Source: Streptomyces aculeolatus (lineage in GTDB: Bacteria > Actinomycetota > Actinomycetes > Streptomycetales > Streptomycetaceae). From it: a stretch of 64,000 nt of DNA. The stretch covers positions 99,131-163,130 of the forward strand of contig NZ_JAINRD010000024.1 of the NCBI RefSeq assembly GCF_020400605.1, read 5' to 3'. Both the position numbers and the translations under genes were made by a program. Positions 1 to 10,415 of this stretch are shown here, piece after piece (positions within the stretch are counted from its first letter, which is position 1; each line of letters starts with the position of its first letter). The notes beneath the pieces were generated by a model. It searched no databases, was not told where the DNA came from, and worked only from the letters and a program-made list of their open reading frames with translations.

Positions 1-128
1 GTTATACCCTTTATTGCTACGTCGAGATCCCTTGAAAGGCACTGAACCAACTAAACTTGACCGGTTTATGGACAGTGCCGCGGCGGGGCGCTAGCTTGCG
101 CCAGGACCCCCACACGAAGGAGACAGCG

Positions 129-1151
129 ATGCCCATCGTCCGACCCCGCCGCAGACTCGGCGCGGTGTTCGCCGCGAGCGCCGCAGCCCTCGCCGCGGCA
201 GCGGCGCTCCTCGCCGTCCCGGGTGAGGAGGCCGAGGCGTTTCCGCCCGGCTCCCGGCAGCAGGTGCTCGACTACCTGCGGTCCCTCACCGGCACCTCGG
301 TCGTCTCCGGCCAGCACAACAAGGAACCCGCCGCCCAGCCCGGCCAGTACACCAGGCAGGTGTACGACGTCACCGGCCAGTGGCCCGGGCTGTGGGGCGG
401 TGACCTGATGTTCCGCGCCGAGGACATCGCCGACCGCCAGCGCGTCGTCGACCAGGCCAGGACCGAGTGGAACAACGGCTCGCTCGTCACCCTCACCTGG
501 CACGCCTGCCCGCCCACCGGGCCCGAATCCTGCCAGTTCGAGGGCGGCGTCAAGTCGAACATCCCGGACGCGCAGTTCCGGGAGCTGGTCACCGACGGCA
601 CCGCGCTCAACTCCGTCTGGAAGCGCCGGCTCGACTCCGTCGTCCCCTATCTGCGTCAGTTGCGGGACGCCGGGGTGCCGGTGCTCTTCCGCCCCTTCCA
701 CGAGATGAACGAGTCCTGGAACTGGTGGGGCAACCGGCCCGGGGCCGACGGCAGCTCCCGGCTGTTCCGCCTCACCCGTGACCACCTCACCGGCACCCAC
801 GGCCTGGACAACCTGATCTGGGTCTGGAACGTGCAGGACAACCCGGCCGGCAACTGGAGCGGCTACTACCCGGGCGACGACTACGCCGACGTCGTGTCCC
901 TCGACGTCTGGTACAAGAACCATCCCAGCACCTCGGACTACCAGCAGATGCAGAACATCGCCGGCGGCAAGCCGATGGCCATCGGCGAGATGGGGAAGGT
1001 CCCCGACGCCTCGCTGCTGGACAGCCAGCGGCGCTGGAGCTACTTCATGATCTGGTCGGAGCAGTTGCGCGGCAACAACTCCAACGCCGAGATCCAGGCC
1101 GCGTACTTCCACCCGCGCACGCTCAACCAGGGAGAGGTCCGGCTTCCCTGA
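129..1151 (+). CDS. Secreted GH26 beta-mannanase-like glycoside hydrolase
   Basis: Predicted exported endo-beta-1,4-mannanase or related GH26 enzyme (340 aa). Residues 1-37 form a signal peptide: an arginine-rich start (PIVRPRRRL), an alanine/leucine core, then EAEAF. The GH26 signature RPFHEMNESWNWWG lies at residues 188-201, with the His-Glu pair 191/192 (acid/base Glu). A second Glu in AIGEMG (about 287) fits the nucleophile. The ATG at 129 is preferred because GAAGGAGA lies just upstream and the signal peptide starts there; a longer frame reaching back to 57 has no ribosome binding site. The enzyme is probably secreted for hemicellulose breakdown, in keeping with the GH30 gene nearby. Substrate specificity within GH26 is not determinable here. 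Confidence 0.88.
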   Translation: MPIVRPRRRLGAVFAASAAALAAAAALLAVPGEEAEAFPPGSRQQVLDYLRSLTGTSVVSGQHNKEPAAQPGQYTRQVYDVTGQWPGLWGGDLMFRAEDIADRQRVVDQARTEWNNGSLVTLTWHACPPTGPESCQFEGGVKSNIPDAQFRELVTDGTALNSVWKRRLDSVVPYLRQLRDAGVPVLFRPFHEMNESWNWWGNRPGADGSSRLFRLTRDHLTGTHGLDNLIWVWNVQDNPAGNWSGYYPGDDYADVVSLDVWYKNHPSTSDYQQMQNIAGGKPMAIGEMGKVPDASLLDSQRRWSYFMIWSEQLRGNNSNAEIQAAYFHPRTLNQGEVRLP

Positions 1152-1269
1152 CCGCCTGCGCGCGAGGGCGCGCCGGCCGGCCCGGTGTCCGCACCACGGA
1201 ACCCGCGCCGGCCGGCCGCCGCCCACAGGGCTGCCCCGGAACCCGCGGCATGCTCACGACGCACAGCCC

Positions 1270-2241
1270 TCAGGCGTGCCCCGACTCGTAGTGGGCGCGG
1301 AGGAGGTCCAGGCCCCAGTCGTGGCGCACGTGGCGCCATACGGAGTGCGCGTGGTTGCCGTCGTCCTGGGTGTTGTCGTACTCGATGAGGAAGTCCGGCG
1401 CGCGTACGCAGTAGTAGTGGCGCTCGCCCGGAGCCAGCCCTCCGGCCCACGCGAAGGAGAGCCCCTCCAGGCCCTGCGCCACCGTCTCCGCCCAGCACTC
1501 CCGCGCGTACGCCTCCGGGGCCCGGGCCAGGTAGCGGCGTACCAGGCCCTCCAGCCGGCCGCGCTGGGCCGGCGTCATGTCCCCGTACGGCAGGCCCGCC
1601 GGCAGCAGGTCCGGGTCGGCGAAGGGGTCGGCGCGGGTGAGGATGTCGTCCGGGGGTTCCGCGGCGAAGACCGCCGTGCGGCGCGCGGCGGTGTCCAGAT
1701 CCGCGACCAGGTCGCGGGCCATGTCCTCCTCGGGGCCCAGCAGCCGGCCGGCCCGCGGTCCCGACGCGACGACCGCGGGCTCCGAGCCGATGAAGTGCGG
1801 GGTGACCCGCAGGCCCGCGGGCGTGATCAGTACGTGTACGGCCAGGTGGTGGCCGTTCATCCGCCAGCCCCACGCTCCCCCCGCCTCCGGGTCGCCGAGC
1901 AGCCGCAGCCAGTAGCGGTCCGGCCCCGGGCGGCCGACCAGCTCGCGGCGGTGGCGCTCCACCTCGATCGCACCGGCCGCCAGCCGCCCGCCGTGCTCGC
2001 TGTGCGCCGCGGCGAGCACCGCGTCGACGGCCGCGCGCTGGTCGCCGTCCAGTTCCTCGGTGGGCAGGCCGGGACGGGGCCCCGGCACGTACTTCCACTC
2101 GCGCCACTCGGGCGCGTCCAGCCGGGCGGGCCCGGCGCGCAACTCCCGTACCTGCTCCGGCTCCAGCACGGCCAGCAGCGCCCGCACCGCCTCCCGCATC
2201 CGCGCCGCGGCCTTCGCCGCGGACCCGTCGGATCCCCCCAC
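1270..2241 (-). CDS. DUF3500 family protein
   Basis: A 323-aa protein with the DUF3500 pattern: WGWRMNGHHLAVHVLITP near the middle, then HFIGSEPA, a GRLLGPEEDMA stretch, and a C-terminal HYYCVRAPDFLIEYDNTQDD block with an aromatic tail. The biochemical role of DUF3500 is not established. GTG 2241 is chosen because GGGAGGA lies at the right distance. A start at 2295 would place codons inside the perfect hairpin at 2263-2293, which more likely terminates the upstream GH30 gene. No signal peptide is seen with this start. Confidence 0.8.
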   Translation of the reverse strand: MGGSDGSAAKAAARMREAVRALLAVLEPEQVRELRAGPARLDAPEWREWKYVPGPRPGLPTEELDGDQRAAVDAVLAAAHSEHGGRLAAGAIEVERHRRELVGRPGPDRYWLRLLGDPEAGGAWGWRMNGHHLAVHVLITPAGLRVTPHFIGSEPAVVASGPRAGRLLGPEEDMARDLVADLDTAARRTAVFAAEPPDDILTRADPFADPDLLPAGLPYGDMTPAQRGRLEGLVRRYLARAPEAYARECWAETVAQGLEGLSFAWAGGLAPGERHYYCVRAPDFLIEYDNTQDDGNHAHSVWRHVRHDWGLDLLRAHYESGHA

Positions 2242-2262
2242 CCGTTCCTCCCGTACGTCGCC

Positions 2263-2293
2263 GGATCGCCGGGGGCGTCGCCCCCGGCGATCC
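2263..2293 (-). terminator. Perfect 15-bp stem hairpin after the GH30 gene
   Basis: GGATCGCCGGGGGCG and its exact reverse complement are separated by one base. The hairpin lies 36 bp past the GH30 stop and before the DUF3500 start, so it probably terminates GH30 transcription. No strong T-run follows, as is usual in streptomycetes. Confidence 0.65.
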
Positions 2294-2328
2294 ATAGTGC
2301 AGTACGCGCGCTGTGCGCGGGCGGGGGC

Positions 2329-4260
2329 TCACGCCGTGTTGAGCGTCCACTTCTGGTTCGCGCCGCCCGTGCAGGACCAGATCTGCGTCTTCGCCCCGTC
2401 CGCCGAGGTGTTGCCCGTGACGTCGAGGCACTTGCCCGAGCCCGCGCCGACGACGTCGTGGGTCACGGGGTCGTACGTCCACTGCTGCGCGGCGGTGCCG
2501 TTGCAGGCGTAGAGCTGGACGGCGGTGCCGTTCGCCGTGCCGGCGCCCGCGACGTCCAGGCACTTGCCGAGCGCCCTGATGGTGCCGTCCGCGCCCACGG
2601 TCCAGCGCTGCGCGGTGCTGCCGTTGCAGCCGTGGATCTGTACGGGCGTGCCGTCCGCGGTGGCGCCGCCGGCGACGTCGAGGCACTTGCCCGCGATGCC
2701 CGTCAGCGTGCCCGTACCGGTGCCGGGCACGCTGCCCGAGGGGGTGCCGGCCCAGGTGAAGGTGGCGGTGGTGCGGGCGGGCAGGGAGTAGGTGAAGGAC
2801 TGGCCGCCCCAGTCGACGCGTACGGAGCGCGCGGACGTGCCGCCGTTGTGGGCGATGAGGGCCTTGGAGCCGTCCGGGTTGCGCCAGGCCACGTTGGGCA
2901 CCGTGGTGCTCGCCGTGGAGGCGATGCGCCGGGCGCCGGGCTTGACGAACTTGGTGAGGTGGCCGGTGGTGTAGTACTCGATGGTGTTGTCGACCTGACC
3001 CGCCCGCGGGCCGCCCTCCTGCACGGTGATCAGGCCCGTGCAGGTGCCGCAGCCGCCGTTGTGCGGGCCCATGTTCTGGTTCAGCGCGAGGCTCCACTTG
3101 ACCACGCTGCCGCTCCAGTTGCGGGTGTAGTTGACGATGTCGGCCATGTCCTCGTTGTGCTGGTTGCCGATCCAGGTGCCGCCGGAGTGCTCGGTGCTGA
3201 ACTGCGGGACGGCCGGGTACTGCTGGTGCACCTGGCTGCCGACGGCGGGGTCGCCGGCGTAGCCGTGCCAGGCGATGCCGCCGAAGAGGGGGTCGTCGCG
3301 TACGCCGGGGTCGGCGAGGATGGCCTGGCCGATCTGGCCGTAGTCGCCGTAGTTCCAGTCGTGGACCATGACCTTCGTCGTGATGCCGGCCGCGCGGAAG
3401 GCCGGGTAGACGTGGTTCTTGGTGAACTCGATCAGCCCGGAGGAGTTCCAGCTCATCCCGGGGTAGTTCATGGCGGTGGGGTTGCCGGCCTGGCAGCAGT
3501 TGGGCTCGTTCTGCACGGAGACGTAGTCGACCTTGATGCCCGCGGCCTGGTAGCTCTGCACGTACTTGACCAGGTACTGGGCGTACATGGGGTAGTACTC
3601 CCACTTCAGCCAGCCCATCTGGTCCATCCGGCCGTTGTCCTTCATCCACCCCGGCGCGCTCCACGGCACGCCCTTGACGCGCAGCGCGGGGTTGAGCTGC
3701 TCGGCCTGCGCGGTGAGCAGCCGGACGTTCGTGTCGTAGCCGTTGGCGCCGAAGTCGTCCAGGGTGCAGCAGGTGTCGTCGAGTGAGACGTGCCCGGGGC
3801 GGGACAGGTCGGAGGCGCCGATCGGGTTGCGTACGAAGGACAGCCCGATGCCGTCGGTCGGCGAGAACAGCCGCCGCATGACCGCGTCGCGGGTCTCGGC
3901 GCTGACCGGGCCGCCGCGCAGCAGGTACGCGGTGGTGTCGGTGATCGACGCGCCGCCGCCCTCGAACTGCTGGTACGTCGTGCCCTCGTCGACCCGGATC
4001 GTCGTCTCGGCGCCGCCGCCGGCCGGGCCGAAGGCGAGCGGGGACTGCTGCTGGAGCCCGCGGGTGACGTTGCGGCCGCCGGAGTCCGAGGTGGTGGTGA
4101 GCCACGCGTCGACGCGCTCGCCGGCGGCGGCTGCCCGGGGGGTGAGCCCCGGGGCGGCGACCAGGGCGGCGGCCAGCAGCAGGACGGCGGCGAGCAGCGC
4201 CGGGAGCCGGTGGTTCGGGGAGGTGTGTCCGAGCAGGTGGAGCCTGGGTGACGGGATCAT
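2329..4260 (-). CDS. Secreted GH30 glucosylceramidase/xylanase-type hydrolase with ricin-B lectin domain
   Basis: A 643-aa exported enzyme. Residues 1-46 form a signal peptide ending PRAAAAG. The GH30 (beta/alpha)8 domain spans about 80-500: FEGGGASITDT near the start, acid/base Glu252 in VSVQNEPN, and nucleophile Glu357 in FSTEHSGG. A GTGTGT linker near 510 leads to a C-terminal ricin-type beta-trefoil (CBM13) with three KCLDV repeats and QxW motifs (AQRW, AQQW, NQKW). It probably hydrolyses a beta-linked glycan, anchored to polysaccharide by the lectin domain. The exact substrate within GH30 cannot be told. A GAGAGG ribosome binding site precedes ATG 4260. Confidence 0.9.
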   Translation of the reverse strand: MIPSPRLHLLGHTSPNHRLPALLAAVLLLAAALVAAPGLTPRAAAAGERVDAWLTTTSDSGGRNVTRGLQQQSPLAFGPAGGGAETTIRVDEGTTYQQFEGGGASITDTTAYLLRGGPVSAETRDAVMRRLFSPTDGIGLSFVRNPIGASDLSRPGHVSLDDTCCTLDDFGANGYDTNVRLLTAQAEQLNPALRVKGVPWSAPGWMKDNGRMDQMGWLKWEYYPMYAQYLVKYVQSYQAAGIKVDYVSVQNEPNCCQAGNPTAMNYPGMSWNSSGLIEFTKNHVYPAFRAAGITTKVMVHDWNYGDYGQIGQAILADPGVRDDPLFGGIAWHGYAGDPAVGSQVHQQYPAVPQFSTEHSGGTWIGNQHNEDMADIVNYTRNWSGSVVKWSLALNQNMGPHNGGCGTCTGLITVQEGGPRAGQVDNTIEYYTTGHLTKFVKPGARRIASTASTTVPNVAWRNPDGSKALIAHNGGTSARSVRVDWGGQSFTYSLPARTTATFTWAGTPSGSVPGTGTGTLTGIAGKCLDVAGGATADGTPVQIHGCNGSTAQRWTVGADGTIRALGKCLDVAGAGTANGTAVQLYACNGTAAQQWTYDPVTHDVVGAGSGKCLDVTGNTSADGAKTQIWSCTGGANQKWTLNTA

Positions 4261-4440
4261 GGTGTGCCTCTCGTGGAGGGGTGCCCGTGCCTTCGGAAGG
4301 TGAAGGGGTTTGCGGCTCTCCGTACTTATTTCACGGCGTGATTGAACTGGTATGCCATGCTCGCGTCAAGAGGTCGGAATGCGTCCGTCCAGAAGTCGAC
4401 GGCGATACGCGCCGCGCCCCCGGCCGCTACGGGGCCGGGC

Positions 4441-4742
4441 TCACCGCGCCGCCGCCCACCCGGCGGCGGCCACGACCTCCCCGGCGATCTCCGCCACGCC
4501 ACGCCCCGTCCGTCCGTCACCACCCGCACGGTGCCCGCCGCCGCCTGCTCCGCCAGCCGCCGGGCCATGGACGCGCTGCGCCGCACCTGCTGCTCGAACT
4601 CCGAGCCCCGCTCGCGCCCGGCCAGCCGGGCGCGAGCGGTGGCGTCGACGGTGGACTTCCCCGCTCCGGACCGGCCGCCGATGAGCAGCACCTCGGTGAT
4701 CGTCACCCGCGGAGCCTGCCACCGGCCGCGCCCGGGCGGCAC
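4441..4742 (-). pseudogene. Degenerate P-loop nucleotide kinase-like gene
   Basis: The N-terminus is intact up to a Walker A motif (LLIGGRSGAGKST). It then jumps straight to a typical C-terminal segment (ARLAGRERGSEFEQQVRRSA, then AGTVRVVTDGRGVA), so the middle of the usual roughly 180-aa family appears deleted. Just after DGRGVA the reading continues correctly only in another frame (AEIAGEVVAAAGW, stop at 4441), which indicates a frameshift. Internal deletion plus frameshift make a functional product unlikely. Confidence 0.65.
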
Positions 4743-4843
4743 CCGGTTTTGCGGCCGGGCCGCGTTGTCAGTGGCAGGTTCTAGGGTGGCCGGACCGCCG
4801 CCGACACGGTCGCGCGACCGCCAGACACCCCGGAGAGACGAGC

Positions 4844-7225
<2,382 letters not shown>

Positions 7226-7274
7226 CGGGAGGCGGGCGAAGCCGCTGGTGCGGGGGCTGTGGCATGGTGGTGAG

Positions 7275-7694
7275 GTGAGGCTGGAGGATCTTGCCCGGCT
7301 GCGCCGGGCCCGGGACGCGATGGACCGCGACTACGCGCTGCCGCTGGACGTGGCGGAGCTGGCGCGGGTCGCGCTCATGTCGCCGGGGCACTTCTCCCGC
7401 AGCTTCCGCGCCGCCTACGGGGAGACGCCGTACAGCTACCTGATGACGCGCCGCATCGAGCGGGCCAAGGCGCTGCTGCGGCGCGGCGACCTGACGGTGA
7501 CCGAGGTGTGCTTCGCGGTCGGCTGCTCGTCGCTGGGCTCGTTCAGCTCGCGCTTCACCGAGCTGGTCGGCGAGAGCCCGAGCGCCTACCGGGCCCGTAC
7601 GCACGACGACGGTGCCGCCATCCCGGCGTGCATCGCCAAGATCCGCACGCGGCCGGTGCGGCGGCGCGGCGTCGAGGACCCCCTCCTCCGGTAG
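7275..7694 (+). CDS. AraC-family transcriptional regulator
   Basis: A 139-aa protein that is essentially a stand-alone AraC/XylS DNA-binding domain. Two helix-turn-helix motifs are visible: ELARVALMSPGHFSRSFRAA, then TEVCFAVGCSSLGSFSSRFTE, with the family ending GESPSAYR. There is no ligand-binding N-terminal domain. GTG 7275 is the likeliest start; GTG 7248 is in frame but adds residues atypical of the family. The VOC gene starts 10 bp after its stop, so the two are probably one transcript, and small AraC/VOC pairs are common in actinomycetes. Confidence 0.85.
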   Translation: MRLEDLARLRRARDAMDRDYALPLDVAELARVALMSPGHFSRSFRAAYGETPYSYLMTRRIERAKALLRRGDLTVTEVCFAVGCSSLGSFSSRFTELVGESPSAYRARTHDDGAAIPACIAKIRTRPVRRRGVEDPLLR

Positions 7695-7704
7695 CGTGAT
7701 CCGC

Positions 7705-8121
7705 ATGGGAATCGTGCTCTCGCAGTGCTTCATCGCCGTCGATGACCATGACAAGGCCCTCGCCTTCTACCGCGACGTCCTCGGTCTGGAAGTCCGCAAC
7801 GACGTCGAGTTCGAGGGCATGCGCTGGGTGACCGTCGGGGCGCCCGAGCAGCCCGGCGTGCACATCGTCCTCGAACCGCCGCTGGCCGACCCGTACGCCC
7901 CGGCCGCGGACCGCGAGGCCATGGAGCGGCTGCTCGCGAAGGGGCTGCTGCGCGGCGTCATCTTCGCCACGGACGACTGCGACGCGACGTTCGAGCGCAT
8001 CCGCGGTTCGGGCGCGGAGGTGGTGCAGGAGCCGGCCGACCAGCCCTACGGGGTACGGGACTGCGCGTTCCGCGACCCGTCGGGCAACCTGCTCCGCTTC
8101 AGCCAGCCGAGCAGTTCCTGA
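7705..8121 (+). CDS. VOC (glyoxalase/bleomycin-resistance fold) family protein
   Basis: A 138-aa vicinal-oxygen-chelate protein made of two beta-alpha-beta-beta-beta modules. The first begins SQCFIAVDDHDKALAFYRDV and the second has GVIFATDDCDATFERIRGSG, ending YGVRDCAFRDPSGNLLRFSQ. The conserved C-terminal metal-ligand Glu of glyoxalase I is not obvious, so the substrate is open. It is co-directional with the AraC gene 10 bp upstream and probably coregulated. Confidence 0.85.
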   Translation: MGIVLSQCFIAVDDHDKALAFYRDVLGLEVRNDVEFEGMRWVTVGAPEQPGVHIVLEPPLADPYAPAADREAMERLLAKGLLRGVIFATDDCDATFERIRGSGAEVVQEPADQPYGVRDCAFRDPSGNLLRFSQPSSS

Positions 8122-8145
8122 CAGCCGCTCCCGGCCCGGCGGCTC

Positions 8146-8787
8146 CTACCTGGCCCCCTCCAGCCGGGCCGAGCGGGCCGCGGCGGCCTCGGCGACCCGG
8201 CGGCTCTCCCGCGCGGTGCGCTCGGCGTCCGCCACCCGCCCGCGGGCCTTCTCCACCTGCCAGTGCGCCGCGTCCCGCGCCGCCCCGGCCGCCTCCATCT
8301 CCCGCTCCAGGACGCCGATGTACTCCTGCGCCTGGCGCAGCCCGGCCTCGGCCCTGGCCTGCTGCTGCTCGGCCTGCCGCACCTCCCCGTCCAGCCGCAC
8401 GGCCTGCCACTGCGCCTCCTCGGCCTCCTGCCGGGCGCTGAGCATCTCCAGGAAGCCGGCGAGGTTCCGCACCGCGCCGGCCATCTGCTGCAGCAGGAAT
8501 GCGGCCGAGGCGACGTCGTGCACCTCGAAGTTGTTCGCGCTGTCGGCCTCGTCGGACACCCGCAGGAACGGCCGTCCCGGGCGCCCGTCGGTCAGCGAGT
8601 ACGCGCACAGATCCACATCGAACCCCACTGTCTGGCGGGGGTCGCCCCGCCCCTGAAACATCGCCCCGGCATTCCAGCCCAGATGCAGCACCCGGGACAG
8701 GTCGTCACCGAGAGCCCCGAAATGGTCTTCCGGTGAGTCGGCCATGTTGCACCACGGCGGACAGACGAATTGGAGGCACTCATCCAT
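8146..8787 (-). CDS. Coiled-coil protein with DUF6907-like N-terminus
   Basis: A 213-aa soluble protein. The N-terminal third resembles DUF6907 (CPPWCNM motif, later DVDLCAYSLTDG). From about residue 110 it becomes a long charged alanine/glutamate/arginine coiled coil (LSARQEAEEAQW, VLEREMEAAG, RVADAERTARESRR). No enzyme motif is seen. ATG 8787 fits AAAGG better than GTG 8796. The function is unknown. Confidence 0.7.
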   Translation of the reverse strand: MDECLQFVCPPWCNMADSPEDHFGALGDDLSRVLHLGWNAGAMFQGRGDPRQTVGFDVDLCAYSLTDGRPGRPFLRVSDEADSANNFEVHDVASAAFLLQQMAGAVRNLAGFLEMLSARQEAEEAQWQAVRLDGEVRQAEQQQARAEAGLRQAQEYIGVLEREMEAAGAARDAAHWQVEKARGRVADAERTARESRRVAEAAAARSARLEGAR

Positions 8788-8987
8788 GACGGTCACCCTT
8801 TTCGTATCGTCACGAGGCGCCCCGGACTGGAGTGTTGATCACCCGGAGGGGGTACGAGGGGCGGGAGTGGGGTGACGGAGGGTGGCGAACTCGCCGCGTA
8901 CGCACCGGTGATGGCGCGGCCCGAAGTCCCGGACGCACCTGCATGCGCATGCGTACGCGGCGGCAAGTCCCCTGGTCCGAGGCGGAG

Positions 8988-10415
8988 TTAGGGGCCGGCG
9001 AGCGCCCGGTCCACCAGTGCGCCCGCCGCGCCCGTGTACGAGGCGGGGTCCAGGAGCGCCGCCAGGGCCGGTTCGTCGAAGTGTTCGGCGATCGCGGGCA
9101 CTGCCGCGAGGATCGCCGGCAGGCCCCGTCCCGTACGCTCCGACTCCGCCGCGGCGTCGGTGAGCAACTGCTTCGCCCGCGCCTTGCCGAGCAGCGGGGC
9201 GAGCACCGCCGCGACGCGCTCGGAGGTGACCAGGTGCTCCGTCAGCCGCATGTTCGCGCGCATGCGGTCGGGCCTGACCTGGAGCCCCTCGGCGAGTTCG
9301 GCGGCGGTGTGCGCCGCGCCGCCCGCCAGGCGCAGGCACTCGCGCAGCAGATGCCACTCGGCGTGCCACGCGCCCGCGGAGCGCTCGTCCTCGGTGACCA
9401 GGCACTGGGTCACCGCCGCGGCCAGCGCCGGGACCTGGAGGGAGGCGCTGCGCACGAGGGTGGCGAGGACCGGGTTCCGCTTGTGCGGCATCGCGGAGGA
9501 GCCGCCGCGGCCGGCCACCGCGGGCTCTGCCACCTCGCCGACCTCGGTCCTGCCGAGGGACTGCACGTCGACGGCGATCTTCCCGAGCGCCCCGGCGACG
9601 AAGGCCGTCGCGGCGGCGACGTCCGCGACCGGGGCGCGCAGGACGTGCCAGGGCAGGACGGCGGGCGCGAGCCCCGTCTCGTCGGCGAACGCGCCGGTCA
9701 GCCGCTCGGCGTAGGCACCGGAGTCCGCCGTTCCGGCGCCGTCGAGCGCCGCGTACTCCAGATACCCCGCCAGCGTCCCCGCCGCCCCGCCGAGCGACAC
9801 GGGCAGCCCGCCGTCCAGCACCCGCCCCACCCGCTCGGCGGCGTCCAGCGCCAGCGCCCGCCAGCCGGCGGCCTTGAGCCCGAACGTCGTCGGCACCGCG
9901 TGCAGCGTCAGCGTCCGCCCGGCCATCAGCGTGTCGCGGTGCTCCGCCGCCAGCCCCTCCAGGGCGCGCGCGGTGCGCAGCAGGTCGGCGCGGACGAGCC
10001 GCAGCGCCCGGTCGCACACCAGCATCGCGCCGGTGTCGAAGACGTCCTGGCTGGTCGAGCCCCGGTGCACGTACTCCGCGGCCGCGGGGTCGCGTTCTGC
10101 CACGACCCCGCTGAGGGCCTTGACCAGGCCGACGACCGGGTTGGCCGTCTCCCGCGCGGCGCACGCGAGCGCGCGCAGGTTGAGCAGGTCGGCGCGGGCC
10201 GCGGCGGTGATCGCGGCGGCGGCGGACGCGGGCATGGTGCCCGTACGGGCCTGGGCGCGGGCCAGCGCCGCCTCGGCGTCCAGCATCGCCTGCAGCCACG
10301 CCCGGTCCGACACGGCGGCCTCGACGGGGGTGCCGGCCCGCACGGGGGAGAGGAGGCCCGCGTCGGGGTCGGCGGCGGGGGCGGCGTCCGGGGGCGGGGG
10401 CGGGGACGGGGTCAC
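8988..10415 (-). CDS. Fumarase/aspartase-superfamily lyase (CreD-like or PcaB-like)
   Basis: A 475-aa lyase. The superfamily signature GSSAMPHKRNPV sits in the second half, and EYVHRGSTSQDV supplies the conserved HxGSTSQD loop. General annotation would be 3-carboxy-cis,cis-muconate cycloisomerase. However, its start (GTG 10415) overlaps the stop of a large flavoprotein as GTGA, with no protocatechuate genes nearby. That pairing matches nitrosuccinate lyase CreD with the aspartate N-monooxygenase CreE, which make nitrous acid from aspartate. The superfamily is certain; the CreD role is inferred from pairing. Confidence 0.72.
   Translation of the reverse strand: MTPSPPPPPDAAPAADPDAGLLSPVRAGTPVEAAVSDRAWLQAMLDAEAALARAQARTGTMPASAAAAITAAARADLLNLRALACAARETANPVVGLVKALSGVVAERDPAAAEYVHRGSTSQDVFDTGAMLVCDRALRLVRADLLRTARALEGLAAEHRDTLMAGRTLTLHAVPTTFGLKAAGWRALALDAAERVGRVLDGGLPVSLGGAAGTLAGYLEYAALDGAGTADSGAYAERLTGAFADETGLAPAVLPWHVLRAPVADVAAATAFVAGALGKIAVDVQSLGRTEVGEVAEPAVAGRGGSSAMPHKRNPVLATLVRSASLQVPALAAAVTQCLVTEDERSAGAWHAEWHLLRECLRLAGGAAHTAAELAEGLQVRPDRMRANMRLTEHLVTSERVAAVLAPLLGKARAKQLLTDAAAESERTGRGLPAILAAVPAIAEHFDEPALAALLDPASYTGAAGALVDRALAGP

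Noticed and set aside
57..128. Longer N-terminus for the GH26 gene
   Set aside because: It has no ribosome binding site and would place a non-secretory leader before a clear signal peptide that begins at 129.
1040..4105. Very long minus-strand frame of about 1,000 codons across GH30 and DUF3500
   Set aside because: Arginine/proline-rich GC-bias shadow; the real genes lie in other frames with proper motifs.
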